From positions 434,001 through 498,000 of the forward strand of contig NZ_JACHWB010000003.1 of the NCBI RefSeq assembly GCF_014191055.1: a DNA stretch of 64,000 nt, written 5' to 3'. The position numbers and the translations under genes are program-made. Source of the stretch: Microvirga lupini. Lineage in GTDB: Bacteria > Pseudomonadota > Alphaproteobacteria > Rhizobiales > Beijerinckiaceae. This document shows, one piece after another, positions 54,957 through 62,996 of the stretch. Position 1 is the first letter of the stretch. Each line of letters opens with the position of its first letter. The notes beneath the pieces were generated by a model. That model saw only the letters and a program-made list of their open reading frames with translations, was not told the origin of the DNA and ran no database searches.

Positions 54957-56435
54957 ATGTCAGATCGCCTGAACAACGATAACCTCGCAGATCTGCCGGG
55001 GAGAGTTCAACGTCCTGTCTATGACCGACGGTTTATCAGGACAGGCATCGTTCATCTCGGCGTGGGTGCGTTCCACCGGGCGCATCAGGCAGTCTACACG
55101 GACGATGTCCTGGCGCAGGATCCACACTGGGGCATCGTGGCCGCAAGTCTGCGCAGCCCCGACACTTATGATGCGCTTCAGCCACAGGATGGGCTCTACA
55201 CCCTCGCTGTCCGGTCGCAGGCAGGTGAGGCGCTCCGGATCATCGGCTCGATCCGCCGTGTCATCGTCGCTCCCCGTGAGTCGGAAGATCTGCTCGAAGT
55301 GATGGCGGATCCTCAGACCAGGATCGTGACCTTGACCGTCACCGAGAAGGGCTATTGCCACGATCCCGCGACGGGCGCCCTGAACGAGGCGCATCCTGAT
55401 ATCGTGCATGATCTGGCCTATCTCAGGACGCCGAAATCCGCTCCCGGCTTCATCATCGAGGCCCTGCGACGCCGGCACCTGAAAGGCGTGCCGCCCTTCA
55501 CCGTGCTGACCTGCGACAACCTTCCCTCCAATGGCCGAACCGTGAAGCGCGTTCTCACGCGCTTTGCCGAACTGGTCGATCCGGAACTCGGCCGGTTTGT
55601 GGCGGACGAGCTCTCCTGTCCCTCAACCATGGTCGATCGCATCGTGCCTGCCACGACCGATCAGGATCGCGAGCGGATCGGTGAGGCGCTCGGCGTAGCG
55701 GATGCATGGCCTGTCGTCACAGAGCCCTTCACACAGTGGGTGATCGAGGATCGCTTCCCGCAAGGCCGCCCGGCCTGGGAGAAGGCTGGCGCCGAGTTCG
55801 TGAGCGACGTCGAGCCTTACGAGCACATGAAGCTCAGGCTGCTCAATGGGAGTCACTCGACGCTTGCCTATCTCGGCTATCTCGCCGGGTACGAAACCGT
55901 GGCCGATACCATGGCCGATGAGGCCTTTGTCCGGCTGATCCGCGGCCTCATGGACGAGGAGATCACGCCGACGCTCCACATGCCCGCCGGTGCCGATCTC
56001 GAATCATACAAGAGCGCTCTCATCGAGCGGTTCAAGAACCCCGCCCTGAAGCACCGCACATGGCAGATTGCCATGGATGGATCGCAGAAGCTCCCTCAGC
56101 GCCTCCTCGGCACGATCCGCGACCGTCTGCGCAACGGCGCGCCGATCGGCAGGCTCGCGCTCGGGGTTGCGGCCTGGATGCGCTATGTCACCGGTCTCGA
56201 TGAGAAAGGTGCGCCCATCGACGTGCGCGATCCCATGGCGGCGCGGTTGAGGGAGGTGGCGGATCAGGCAGGACAATCGGCCGAAAATCTGGCCCGCGGC
56301 CTGTTCGCAATCCGTGAGATCTTTGGGGATGATCTGCCAGGGGATTCCCGGTTAACCGGCGCGGCGACAGCTCATTTGGCGCGTCTTTATGAGGCGGGCG
56401 CCAGACGCACTGTGGCCGAGTTCAAGGTGGGCTGA
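54957..56435 (+). CDS. uxuB: Fructuronate reductase (mannitol dehydrogenase family)
   Basis: A 492-residue long-chain mannitol-dehydrogenase-family oxidoreductase. The N-terminal nucleotide fold has IVHLGVGAFHRAHQAVYTDD, split here in use, and the catalytic region has KLRLLNGSHSTLAYLG. It would reduce fructuronate to mannonate with NADH, the step between UxaC and UxuA. The preferred ATG (54957) has GAGG upstream; the frame extends into the permease gene. The operon with uxaC supports the UxuB name over mannitol dehydrogenase; tagaturonate reductase (UxaB) is less likely because uxuA is the partner. Confidence 0.9.
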   Translation: MSDRLNNDNLADLPGRVQRPVYDRRFIRTGIVHLGVGAFHRAHQAVYTDDVLAQDPHWGIVAASLRSPDTYDALQPQDGLYTLAVRSQAGEALRIIGSIRRVIVAPRESEDLLEVMADPQTRIVTLTVTEKGYCHDPATGALNEAHPDIVHDLAYLRTPKSAPGFIIEALRRRHLKGVPPFTVLTCDNLPSNGRTVKRVLTRFAELVDPELGRFVADELSCPSTMVDRIVPATTDQDRERIGEALGVADAWPVVTEPFTQWVIEDRFPQGRPAWEKAGAEFVSDVEPYEHMKLRLLNGSHSTLAYLGYLAGYETVADTMADEAFVRLIRGLMDEEITPTLHMPAGADLESYKSALIERFKNPALKHRTWQIAMDGSQKLPQRLLGTIRDRLRNGAPIGRLALGVAAWMRYVTGLDEKGAPIDVRDPMAARLREVADQAGQSAENLARGLFAIREIFGDDLPGDSRLTGAATAHLARLYEAGARRTVAEFKVG

Positions 56436-56447
56436 ACTCTGCGATGT

Positions 56448-56870
56448 CTAAGTGGCAGCCTCCCTCTCACGCTTCTTCTGGCACGAGCTGCACCGGCAGC
56501 CCATCGGCTTGATGAAAGTCTCGAAATAGTTCTTGCCGTAATTGTAGGTGATCTCGTCGCCGGGCTTGATGCGCTTGATCGCCTTGATGCAAATCTTGCC
56601 GCGCGAGATTGTCGCCTGGGCATTCGGACGGCAGGAGTGATTGATATAGCGCGCGGTGTTCCAGCGCGGTGAGCCGTCGATGGTCCATCGACTGTTGATC
56701 TCGAACAGATAGCGCGTATTCCTGCGTCTCTCGACCTCTTCGCTCGAAATCCGAGGCCCGATATACTCAATAATAAAGCTACCCTTCTCGATGGCATCCG
56801 TCGCGAAGAGTCCGAGGCCTGTTTCCGACCGCCCGATGCGAAAGGGGCCCTCCGGCCGTTTGGTACTCAT
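56448..56870 (-). CDS. SET domain protein
   Basis: A 140-residue stand-alone SET domain protein. It has the GLGLFATDAIEKGSFIIEYIG beginning (quoted in part as GLFATDAIEKG), the ARYINHSCRPNA substrate/SAM site, the GDEITYNYG motif and a post-SET-like cysteine set (CRCSSC) at the end. SET domains methylate protein lysines; small bacterial members of this type may modify ribosomal or DNA-associated proteins. It converges on uxuB with 12 bp between stops. The ATG at 56870 is used; a TTG three codons earlier is possible. Confidence 0.9.
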   Translation of the reverse strand: MSTKRPEGPFRIGRSETGLGLFATDAIEKGSFIIEYIGPRISSEEVERRRNTRYLFEINSRWTIDGSPRWNTARYINHSCRPNAQATISRGKICIKAIKRIKPGDEITYNYGKNYFETFIKPMGCRCSSCQKKREREAAT

Positions 56871-57076
56871 ATTCAGCAAAAGCTCCGCGACATCCGAGAG
56901 AGGTTGTCAGTTCCATGACTGGGAATCATCGATTGATCAAATGGAACACCAGGCGATGTTCTCCAGATCCAAAGCCGCATTTCTGCGTTAGACTCTTGGC
57001 GCTTGTCGATGCCAGGAGACCCATGTTCGGCACCGGCATACCAGGATGTGCTTGAGTCGTCTCGGAAAGGAATCGC

Positions 57077-58453
57077 ATGAGCATCGATGCCCTTCCCATG
57101 CTGTCCGAGCAGAGCCCCGGCATCGCGGTCAGCCGCCGTTCTCCGCTCTCCGTCCTGCCTGCGCTCGTTCGGGATCCGCTTCAGGCCCTGCCGCCGGAGG
57201 TCTATCGGGAGCCGCTCGTCTATTCACGGGTCGCCAACCGGCAGAGGGTTTTCCTGCTTAAGCCGGCTTTCATCCAAGAGACCCTGGTTCGCAACGCGGA
57301 TGCCCTGTCCAAGGGGGAGGATGTGCGGCGGGCTCTAGGACCGGCTCTCGGCCAAGGGCTGCTGACGGCTGACGGCGCCCATTGGCGCTGGCAGCGCCAG
57401 TCCGTGGTGCCTGCCTTCCGGCATGAGAAACTCGTTGGTCTGCTTCCCGCGATGATCTCAGCGGCGGAGCGGACCCGCGACCGCTGGCTTGCTGCCGGCT
57501 CCGGTGCGCCAATCCGCATCGCTCACGAGATGATGCGCACGACCTTCGACATCATCGTGGAGACCATGATGTCGGGACCCGGCGGAATTGACGTGGTTCG
57601 GGTGGAGCGGGGCATCACGGATTATCTGAAGCCGACCGGTTGGATCTTTGCGCTGAGCATCCTCAACGCGCCCGACTGGGTTCCCTATCCGGGTCGAGGT
57701 CGGGCGAGGGCGGCGATGCGGTATCTTCGCTCTGCAATCACCGGCATGATTTCTGAGCGCCGCCGCAGCGGGGAGGCTCGTGATGACTTGGTGGCGTTGC
57801 TCCTTGCCGCAGCCGACCACGAGACCGGCCGCATGATGACCGATGAGGAGATCGCCGACAATCTACTGACCTTCATCACGGCCGGGCACGAGACGACGGC
57901 CCTCGGACTTGCCTGGACCCTTCTTCTTCTGGCGCATCATCCGGAGCATGAGGCGAGGGTGCTCTCAGAAATCGACGCGGTGACCGCCGGTGGTCCCGTT
58001 CGCTCCGAGCATATTTCGGAGCTGATTTACACCCGGCAGGTATTCTCGGAGGCCATGAGGCTTTACCCGCCGGCTCCCATCATCACCAGAACGGCAACGC
58101 GTGCCTTCCCGCTCGATCGGTTCATGGTCCCGGAGAGGGCTGTTATCGTCGTTCCCATCCATGCCGTGCACCATCATGCAGCAATCTGGGAACAGCCCGA
58201 GAGGTTTGATCCTGAGCGGTTTGCGCCGGAGCAGGCGAGGGCGCGGCATCGTTATGCCTATATGCCCTTCGGAGCAGGCCCACGGATCTGCATTGGCAGC
58301 GCCTTCGCCCAGATGGAGGCTATCGCCATTCTCGCCGTCTTGCTGAAAGCCGTCCGCCTTCTGCCGAAATCATCAACCATGCCGGCGCCCGTCATGAAAG
58401 TGACGCTAAGGCCCACGGCAGATGCAGAGATGCTGGTAGAAACACGTTCCTAA
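57077..58453 (+). CDS. Cytochrome P450
   Basis: A 458-residue soluble P450. The oxygen-activation helix AGHETTALGLAW, the ExxR motif (SEAMRLYPP), and the haem loop FGAGPRICIGSAFAQ with the ligand Cys405 are all present. The GGAAAGGAATCGC leader suits the ATG. The bulky-aromatic region resembles bacterial CYP families that hydroxylate fatty acids or hydrocarbons, but the substrate is not predictable. No ferredoxin or reductase is encoded nearby. Confidence 0.95.
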   Translation: MSIDALPMLSEQSPGIAVSRRSPLSVLPALVRDPLQALPPEVYREPLVYSRVANRQRVFLLKPAFIQETLVRNADALSKGEDVRRALGPALGQGLLTADGAHWRWQRQSVVPAFRHEKLVGLLPAMISAAERTRDRWLAAGSGAPIRIAHEMMRTTFDIIVETMMSGPGGIDVVRVERGITDYLKPTGWIFALSILNAPDWVPYPGRGRARAAMRYLRSAITGMISERRRSGEARDDLVALLLAAADHETGRMMTDEEIADNLLTFITAGHETTALGLAWTLLLLAHHPEHEARVLSEIDAVTAGGPVRSEHISELIYTRQVFSEAMRLYPPAPIITRTATRAFPLDRFMVPERAVIVVPIHAVHHHAAIWEQPERFDPERFAPEQARARHRYAYMPFGAGPRICIGSAFAQMEAIAILAVLLKAVRLLPKSSTMPAPVMKVTLRPTADAEMLVETRS

Positions 58454-58487
58454 ATGAACATCCGTTCAGAATTTCGTGCCATCGAGA

Positions 58488-58871
58488 CTAAACGGCCGCC
58501 CGAAGATCAGGAGTTGCTAAAGCAGTTTGAAGAGTGTCGGCGAAGTTCTGATAAGAAAAAGGCTTCGACAGGGTTGGGCAATCGCGAAATCGCTCCGGGA
58601 GCGAGCGGAAATCGTAGCCTGTCGAGAAGATGAACGGAATTTTGCGGAAGCGCAGAACGTCCGCGACAGGGAAAACGACCGATCCATCCACATTGATGTC
58701 GAGAAGGCCGATGTCGATTTCAGCCTGAAGGGCAAGGGTGAGAGCATGGTCGAGACGGGCCGCAGGACCCACGACCTGACAGCCAAAATCCAGAACCATG
58801 TCCTCGATCAGCATCGAGATCATGGCTTCGTCTTCGACGATCAGAACCCGCTTTCTGCGATCTTCGAGCAT
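58488..58871 (-). CDS. Single-domain response regulator
   Basis: A 127-residue receiver domain alone. Phosphorylation site Asp58 is in LLDINVDG, the acidic pair Glu13/Asp14 is in LIVEDEA, and the conserved lysine is in LSKPFSY. It has no output domain, like CheY- or FixJ-independent regulators of general stress in alphaproteobacteria. No histidine kinase is next to it. It converges on the P450 gene with 34 bp between. Confidence 0.92.
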   Translation of the reverse strand: MLEDRRKRVLIVEDEAMISMLIEDMVLDFGCQVVGPAARLDHALTLALQAEIDIGLLDINVDGSVVFPVADVLRFRKIPFIFSTGYDFRSLPERFRDCPTLSKPFSYQNFADTLQTALATPDLRAAV

Positions 58872-59047
58872 CGCCCCTCCTGGCCGGATTGCACCTGAGG
58901 CTGCGCCTTTTCGGCGTCGTGATACGAATCAGCTGCAGTCACCTTAATCTGTAATTCGGTACGGCACGTTATCTTATGTTATTAAGAGTTCCGAAGAGAT
59001 CGTAACCCTGCCAGCAAACCAAAGTAAATACCTGAAGTTCAAGCTTC

Positions 59048-59540
59048 TCACGCAGCCCCTCTGTGGGCGATTTCTGCGCAGACAACTGGCGCAACCTTGG
59101 TTCCGATCAACTCGATGGGGCGCATGATCTGACTACGCGGCAAGGTGCCGACTCTGAACTGAGCCAGATAGCGATCATGGCGGAAAAGCCCATATTGGAA
59201 GGAAATCTTATCGATGACTTCCTGCGGAATCTAGGCAACCAGGGCGCCGTGTGGATCCCGCATCGCCTCCTGCTGTGACTCGTCGGTGATGTAAGTGTGG
59301 GTATTTATTCCAAGATTGAGATGGGCGGGATCGTGACCAGTCCAGCTTGCGGCCACGCGGTAGAGGCACACGAGGGGGCGAAACGCTCCGGCTGCCCTCC
59401 GATGATGCCCAGAGCAAAAGGCAGTCCCAGGCCTCGGCGCAAACGACCGATTGGGGTGTTCCACCAATGGCAATACCAATGGGGAGCGGGTCCTGAACGG
59501 GGCTGGAATGGACCAAGTGTTCGGAGAGAGGCACCCAGTT
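59048..59540 (-). pseudogene. Decayed LLM-class flavin-dependent oxidoreductase
   Basis: Fragments of one luciferase-like oxidoreductase in three frames on the minus strand. From high to low coordinates I read PLPIGIAIGGTPQSVV, then GLPFALGIIGGQPERFAP in a second frame, then LYRVAASWTGHDPAHLN in a third, and after an internal deletion and an in-frame TAG the C-terminus ([20 protein letters not shown], then [20 protein letters not shown]). Frameshifts, a stop and missing N-terminal half show it is dead. The family link is by recognised motifs, not by a search. Confidence 0.7.
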
Positions 59541-60193
59541 CCATGAATGCCGTCCCGAATGCCATCAGCGACCAGGGCTATAGCAGCCGCAGCATCGGGG
59601 TGTGCTGACACTAAACGGTTTTTCGGTCAGCGCCGTTGCAGCCTCTCCATCAAGGCATCCGCAGCGTGGCTGGTCAGGCCCCAGGCGATGGGTCTGCCGC
59701 CCACATAAACAGTGAATGTACCATCCTGGGTTGCTTGCTTGGCAATCTGCACCATGAGTCCATTATCCTCAGGTGAAGGTTCCGACCAGCGGCTCGGCGA
59801 CGAACTGATGATTAATTGAGTGGCGACGATGCAGAAGACTAAATTATAGGCAATGACGGCCTGACGACATTGTAGTGACGAGGGACTGGACGCTACCGAT
59901 GGCGACCTTGAAGTGCCTCCGATGAGCCGGATCGCCCGATTTGAGCCCGGAGCCGCTCACCCTAGAGCTTAACCCCAACCCTGGCCCGAGCAGCAGGAAA
60001 ACGAGCATTAACTCCAAAAATGAGCGATCAAAGGCCTGATTTATCGCATAAGCGCCCACAATCCGTATGGGCCACCTTTTTGGGACCTTGCGTGAAACGT
60101 TTAGGTGTGAGTAGTTATCTCCTTGCTCTCAATGGTTGGGGGCTGTACGCCTATGGGCGTTTCGGAAACTTGAGACTTTAGAAGGCAGTCCTG
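59541..60193. other. Gene-poor region with a possible 42-residue ORF
   Basis: About 650 bp without a recognised gene. A minus-strand ORF at 59627-59755 would encode 42 residues (start MVQIAKQATQDGTFTVYVGG) and has a codon pattern compatible with coding, but the ribosome binding site is weak; another 71-residue minus ORF at 59844-60059 looks less convincing. The right part should hold the promoter and 5' leader of the cold-shock gene, with a small ACGCC-TATG-GGCGT hairpin. Confidence 0.4.
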
Positions 60194-60880
60194 ATGGGCC
60201 GGGGAAATGATCACCGTGATCGCCGACGTCAATTTGGCGGTCAACCCGAAGATCACTGGGGCGATTTCGCTCCGCCAACATCTTACGAACGGCCCATGCG
60301 GCAGCAGACATCCTACGGCTCCTCAGCCGCGGGACCCGACACTGAAGCACGGGTGAAATGGTTCAATCCTGACAAGGGCTTCGGCTTCGTCGAGATGACC
60401 GATGGCTCGGGCGAGGCCTTCCTGCACGTCCGGCAGGTTGAGGCTGCGGGCTACTCCGCCCTCGAGTCCGGCACGACCCTGGTCATCAAGGTCGGCTCGG
60501 GCCAGAAGGGGCCGCAGGTCCAGGAAATCGTCAGCGTCGATACGAGCACAGCCGAGCCGGAGCCGCCGCGTGGTGCGCGTCCTCCGCGTCCACCGCGTGC
60601 GGGTGGTCCCGGGCAGTCTGGCGGGTTCTCCCGCCCGAGCGGCGGCCCCAGCGCCCGTCCCGTCAGCGGTCCGCCGGAGGTGCCGGCCACTGTGAAATGG
60701 TTCGACCCCGTGAAGGGCTATGGCTTCGTATCCGTCGAGGGTGAGAGCAAGGACCTGTTCCTGCATATCTCCGTCGTGGAGCGCGCCGGTCTCGGCCAGC
60801 TCGATCAGGGCCAGGCGGTTCGCGTCGCGATTGTCGAGGGCCGCAAGGGTCCCGAAGTCGGCGCTATCGAACTCGCCTAA
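60194..60880 (+). CDS. Dual cold-shock-domain protein
   Basis: A 228-residue protein with two cold-shock domains. Residues about 52-113 contain ARVKWFNPDKGFGFVEM and about 165-228 contain ATVKWFDPVKGYGFVSV, each with the RNA-binding aromatic motif. They are joined by a proline/glycine/arginine-rich linker, and a charged 50-residue N-terminus precedes the first domain. It probably acts as an RNA chaperone. The two-domain form is common in alphaproteobacteria. GAAGGCAG lies upstream of the ATG. Confidence 0.94.
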   Translation: MGRGNDHRDRRRQFGGQPEDHWGDFAPPTSYERPMRQQTSYGSSAAGPDTEARVKWFNPDKGFGFVEMTDGSGEAFLHVRQVEAAGYSALESGTTLVIKVGSGQKGPQVQEIVSVDTSTAEPEPPRGARPPRPPRAGGPGQSGGFSRPSGGPSARPVSGPPEVPATVKWFDPVKGYGFVSVEGESKDLFLHISVVERAGLGQLDQGQAVRVAIVEGRKGPEVGAIELA

Positions 60881-60918
60881 GAGGCTCTGCCTACGTCACG
60901 TTGAGTGAAAAGATCCGG

Positions 60919-60940
60919 GTCCACTGCGTCAGCAGTGGAC
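60919..60940. terminator. Perfect hairpin at the convergent csp/phoH ends
   Basis: GTCCACTGC-GTCA-GCAGTGGAC is a perfect 9-bp stem with a 4-nt loop. It overlaps the PhoH stop codon and lies 38 bp after the cold-shock stop. No long U-run follows on either strand, so it is a candidate weak terminator. Confidence 0.55.
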
Positions 60941-61663
60941 CTCTTCGAATGCGCGCACCCACATCTCGCAGACGCCGGACCGAACGATGTCGTTGAGGGT
61001 GAACTCTACGATCGGCACCGGCAGCATCTGTGACTTGATCAGGTGAATGACCGTGCGAAGACCCGATGTCTCGCGCAGGTCGCACTGGCTCACATCCCCG
61101 TTGATCACCACCTTGCAGTCCTCCCCGATACGGGTGAGGAACGTCTTCATCTCGGCCGGCGTGGCATTCTGCGCCTCGTCGAGAAGGATGAAGGCATCGC
61201 GCCAGGAGCGGCCGCGCATCACCTCGAACGGCACCATTTCGATATCGCCGTTCTTGACCGCGATCTCGTAAGCCGCCGTACCAATGCGCTCCTTGATGGC
61301 CTCGATGACCGGGGCGGCCCATGGACCGAATTTTTCTTCAAGAGTGCCCGGAAAGAAGCCGAGGGAGCGGCCGCTCGGGACGTTGGGGCGGGTCAATATG
61401 ATTTTGCGGATGCGCCGCTGGCGGAAGAGGTCTGCCGCGTATGTCGCCGCAATCCAGGTTTTGCCTGTGCCGGCTGGCCCGAGAACCACGACCTGGGAAT
61501 TGGTCTTCAACGCGTCGAGATAATCATCCTGTGTGGCATTGAGCGGTTTGATGGGCGGAAGGCTGCGCTCTCCCTGAAACTTGGATCCCGTGAGGTCGAA
61601 AACCTGCGCTGTTTCAAGGGAGCGGCGGGTCTTGCGTCTCTGCTTCTCATGATGCTTGCTCAA
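60929..61663 (-). CDS. PhoH family protein (ATPase)
   Basis: A 244-residue PhoH-type P-loop protein. Walker A is GPAGTGKT near residues 62-69, Walker B is AFILLDEAQNATPAEMKTF, and the sensor-like NGDVSQCDL follows. The start is uncertain: TTG at 61663, giving MSKHHEKQ, has GGAG seven bases upstream, while the frame is open to a GTG at 61702. PhoH proteins are linked to phosphate starvation and RNA metabolism; this short form lacks an RNA-binding domain. It converges on the cold-shock gene. Confidence 0.92.
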   Translation of the reverse strand: MSKHHEKQRRKTRRSLETAQVFDLTGSKFQGERSLPPIKPLNATQDDYLDALKTNSQVVVLGPAGTGKTWIAATYAADLFRQRRIRKIILTRPNVPSGRSLGFFPGTLEEKFGPWAAPVIEAIKERIGTAAYEIAVKNGDIEMVPFEVMRGRSWRDAFILLDEAQNATPAEMKTFLTRIGEDCKVVINGDVSQCDLRETSGLRTVIHLIKSQMLPVPIVEFTLNDIVRSGVCEMWVRAFEEVHC

Positions 61664-62069
61664 TGACCAACTCCGGGGTTTGAAACTGCGCACACCAATC
61701 ACCCAGGCGCCGCGCAGAGGCGTCTGGAGAAATAACTTGCGAGCGAAGAGGGAATACGAGAGCGAGTCGTTGCGGGCGGTGTATATCCGCGATCCAGAGT
61801 AAGAGGATCAGCCTGCCTGCCCATCAAAGCCTATCTTTATCTGCCAGTGGCAAACTATCTTTGATTCTGATGACAGTTTACCGCTGCTACGCCTACCTGC
61901 GAGTCAAATGTTGAGGCAGGCTGCTTGGTTCCAGGGCATAACCCCTCTGCGGCGCTGGGGAAGAAATAGCTGTGGATGGCTGCCGCGGGGCTTGGCAAAG
62001 AGGCGTCCGGCTATCCCTCACCACATTCGGCCCCGGTGGTCGGCAAGGACTCTAAAGGATGAGAGCGGC
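61664..62069. other. Intergenic region between phoH and ribokinase starts
   Basis: About 400 bp between divergent starts. It must carry both promoters. I found no clear gene, repeat or operator; an open frame continuing upstream of the ribokinase ATG lacks conserved sequence. Confidence 0.4.
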
Positions 62070-62996
62070 ATGATCGTGGTCTTCGGTTCGATCAACATGG
62101 ATCTCGTCGCGCGCGTGCCGCGCATTGCCAGACCGGGCGAAACCGTCCTTTCGCGCCGGGCCGACAGTTTCTTTGGCGGCAAGGGAGCCAATCAGGCGGT
62201 TGCGGCTGCACGGATCGGGCAGGGCAGGGTCACCATGGTCGGCGCGGTTGGCAATGACCCATTCGGGGCCGCCTGCCTGAAGAATCTCGAAGACAATGGC
62301 ATCGATGTTCAGTCCGTCCGGATTGCGGACGAGCCGACAGGCTGTGCCTTCATCACGGTCGACGAGACCGGCGAGAACGCCATCACGGTGGCGAGCGGCG
62401 CCAACATGACCCTGCGCTCCACGGATCTTCTGGACAACCTGCTGTCCAAGGCTTCCGCGCTGGTGCTCCAGATGGAGGTGCCTTTAGCCGACAGTCTCGA
62501 TGCCGCTGCACGCGCCCGTCGGGCAGGAGTGCAGGTCATCTGGAATTTCGCTCCCGTCCCACCTTTCAAAGAGCGTTCAGCCATGGCCGAACTGCTGGGC
62601 GCAACGGATGTGCTGGTGGTCAACGAGCACGAGGCGCTGTCCATCGCCGAGATCATTGGCGCTTCGACGGGCGACGATTATCTCGCTGCCGCCACTGTCC
62701 TGGCCCGCGATTTTGGTCCAACCTGCGTCGTCACGGCCGGTGCCCGGGGGGCCTATGCGGTTTCAGGCGATGGCGGCCAGATTCACGCTCCGGCCCGCCC
62801 GATCACACCGGTCGACACCACAGGCGCCGGCGATACCTTTGTCGGCGTGCTGGCGAGTGGCCTTGCCGAGGGTTTGGGGATCGGCCCTGCCATGGAACGG
62901 GCCTGTGCCGCCGCATCCCTGTCGTGCCTGACGCCGGGGGCACAAGCCGGGATGCCTCAGAAAGAAGCCCTGGAGCACTATCTCTCTCAGGCGTGA
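62070..62996 (+). CDS. Ribokinase (PfkB family)
   Basis: A 308-residue PfkB-family sugar kinase. N-terminal MIVVFGSINMD, the FFGGKGANQAVAAARIG signature near residue 35 and the catalytic DTTGAGDTFVG (aspartate at GAGD) are clear. These are ribokinase-type motifs, so ribose or a related sugar is more likely than 2-keto-3-deoxygluconate. The ATG at 62070 has AAGGATGAG upstream. It overlaps the convergent AGE-type gene by 10 bp. Confidence 0.9.
   Translation: MIVVFGSINMDLVARVPRIARPGETVLSRRADSFFGGKGANQAVAAARIGQGRVTMVGAVGNDPFGAACLKNLEDNGIDVQSVRIADEPTGCAFITVDETGENAITVASGANMTLRSTDLLDNLLSKASALVLQMEVPLADSLDAAARARRAGVQVIWNFAPVPPFKERSAMAELLGATDVLVVNEHEALSIAEIIGASTGDDYLAAATVLARDFGPTCVVTAGARGAYAVSGDGGQIHAPARPITPVDTTGAGDTFVGVLASGLAEGLGIGPAMERACAAASLSCLTPGAQAGMPQKEALEHYLSQA

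Noticed and set aside
59844..60059. A 71-residue minus-strand frame
   Set aside because: No family resemblance, no ribosome binding site, and a competing frame on the same strand is equally open.
62070..62996. PfkB kinase as 2-keto-3-deoxygluconate kinase completing the uronate pathway
   Set aside because: Its signature is ribokinase-like and it is 5.6 kb from the uronate operon with unrelated genes between.
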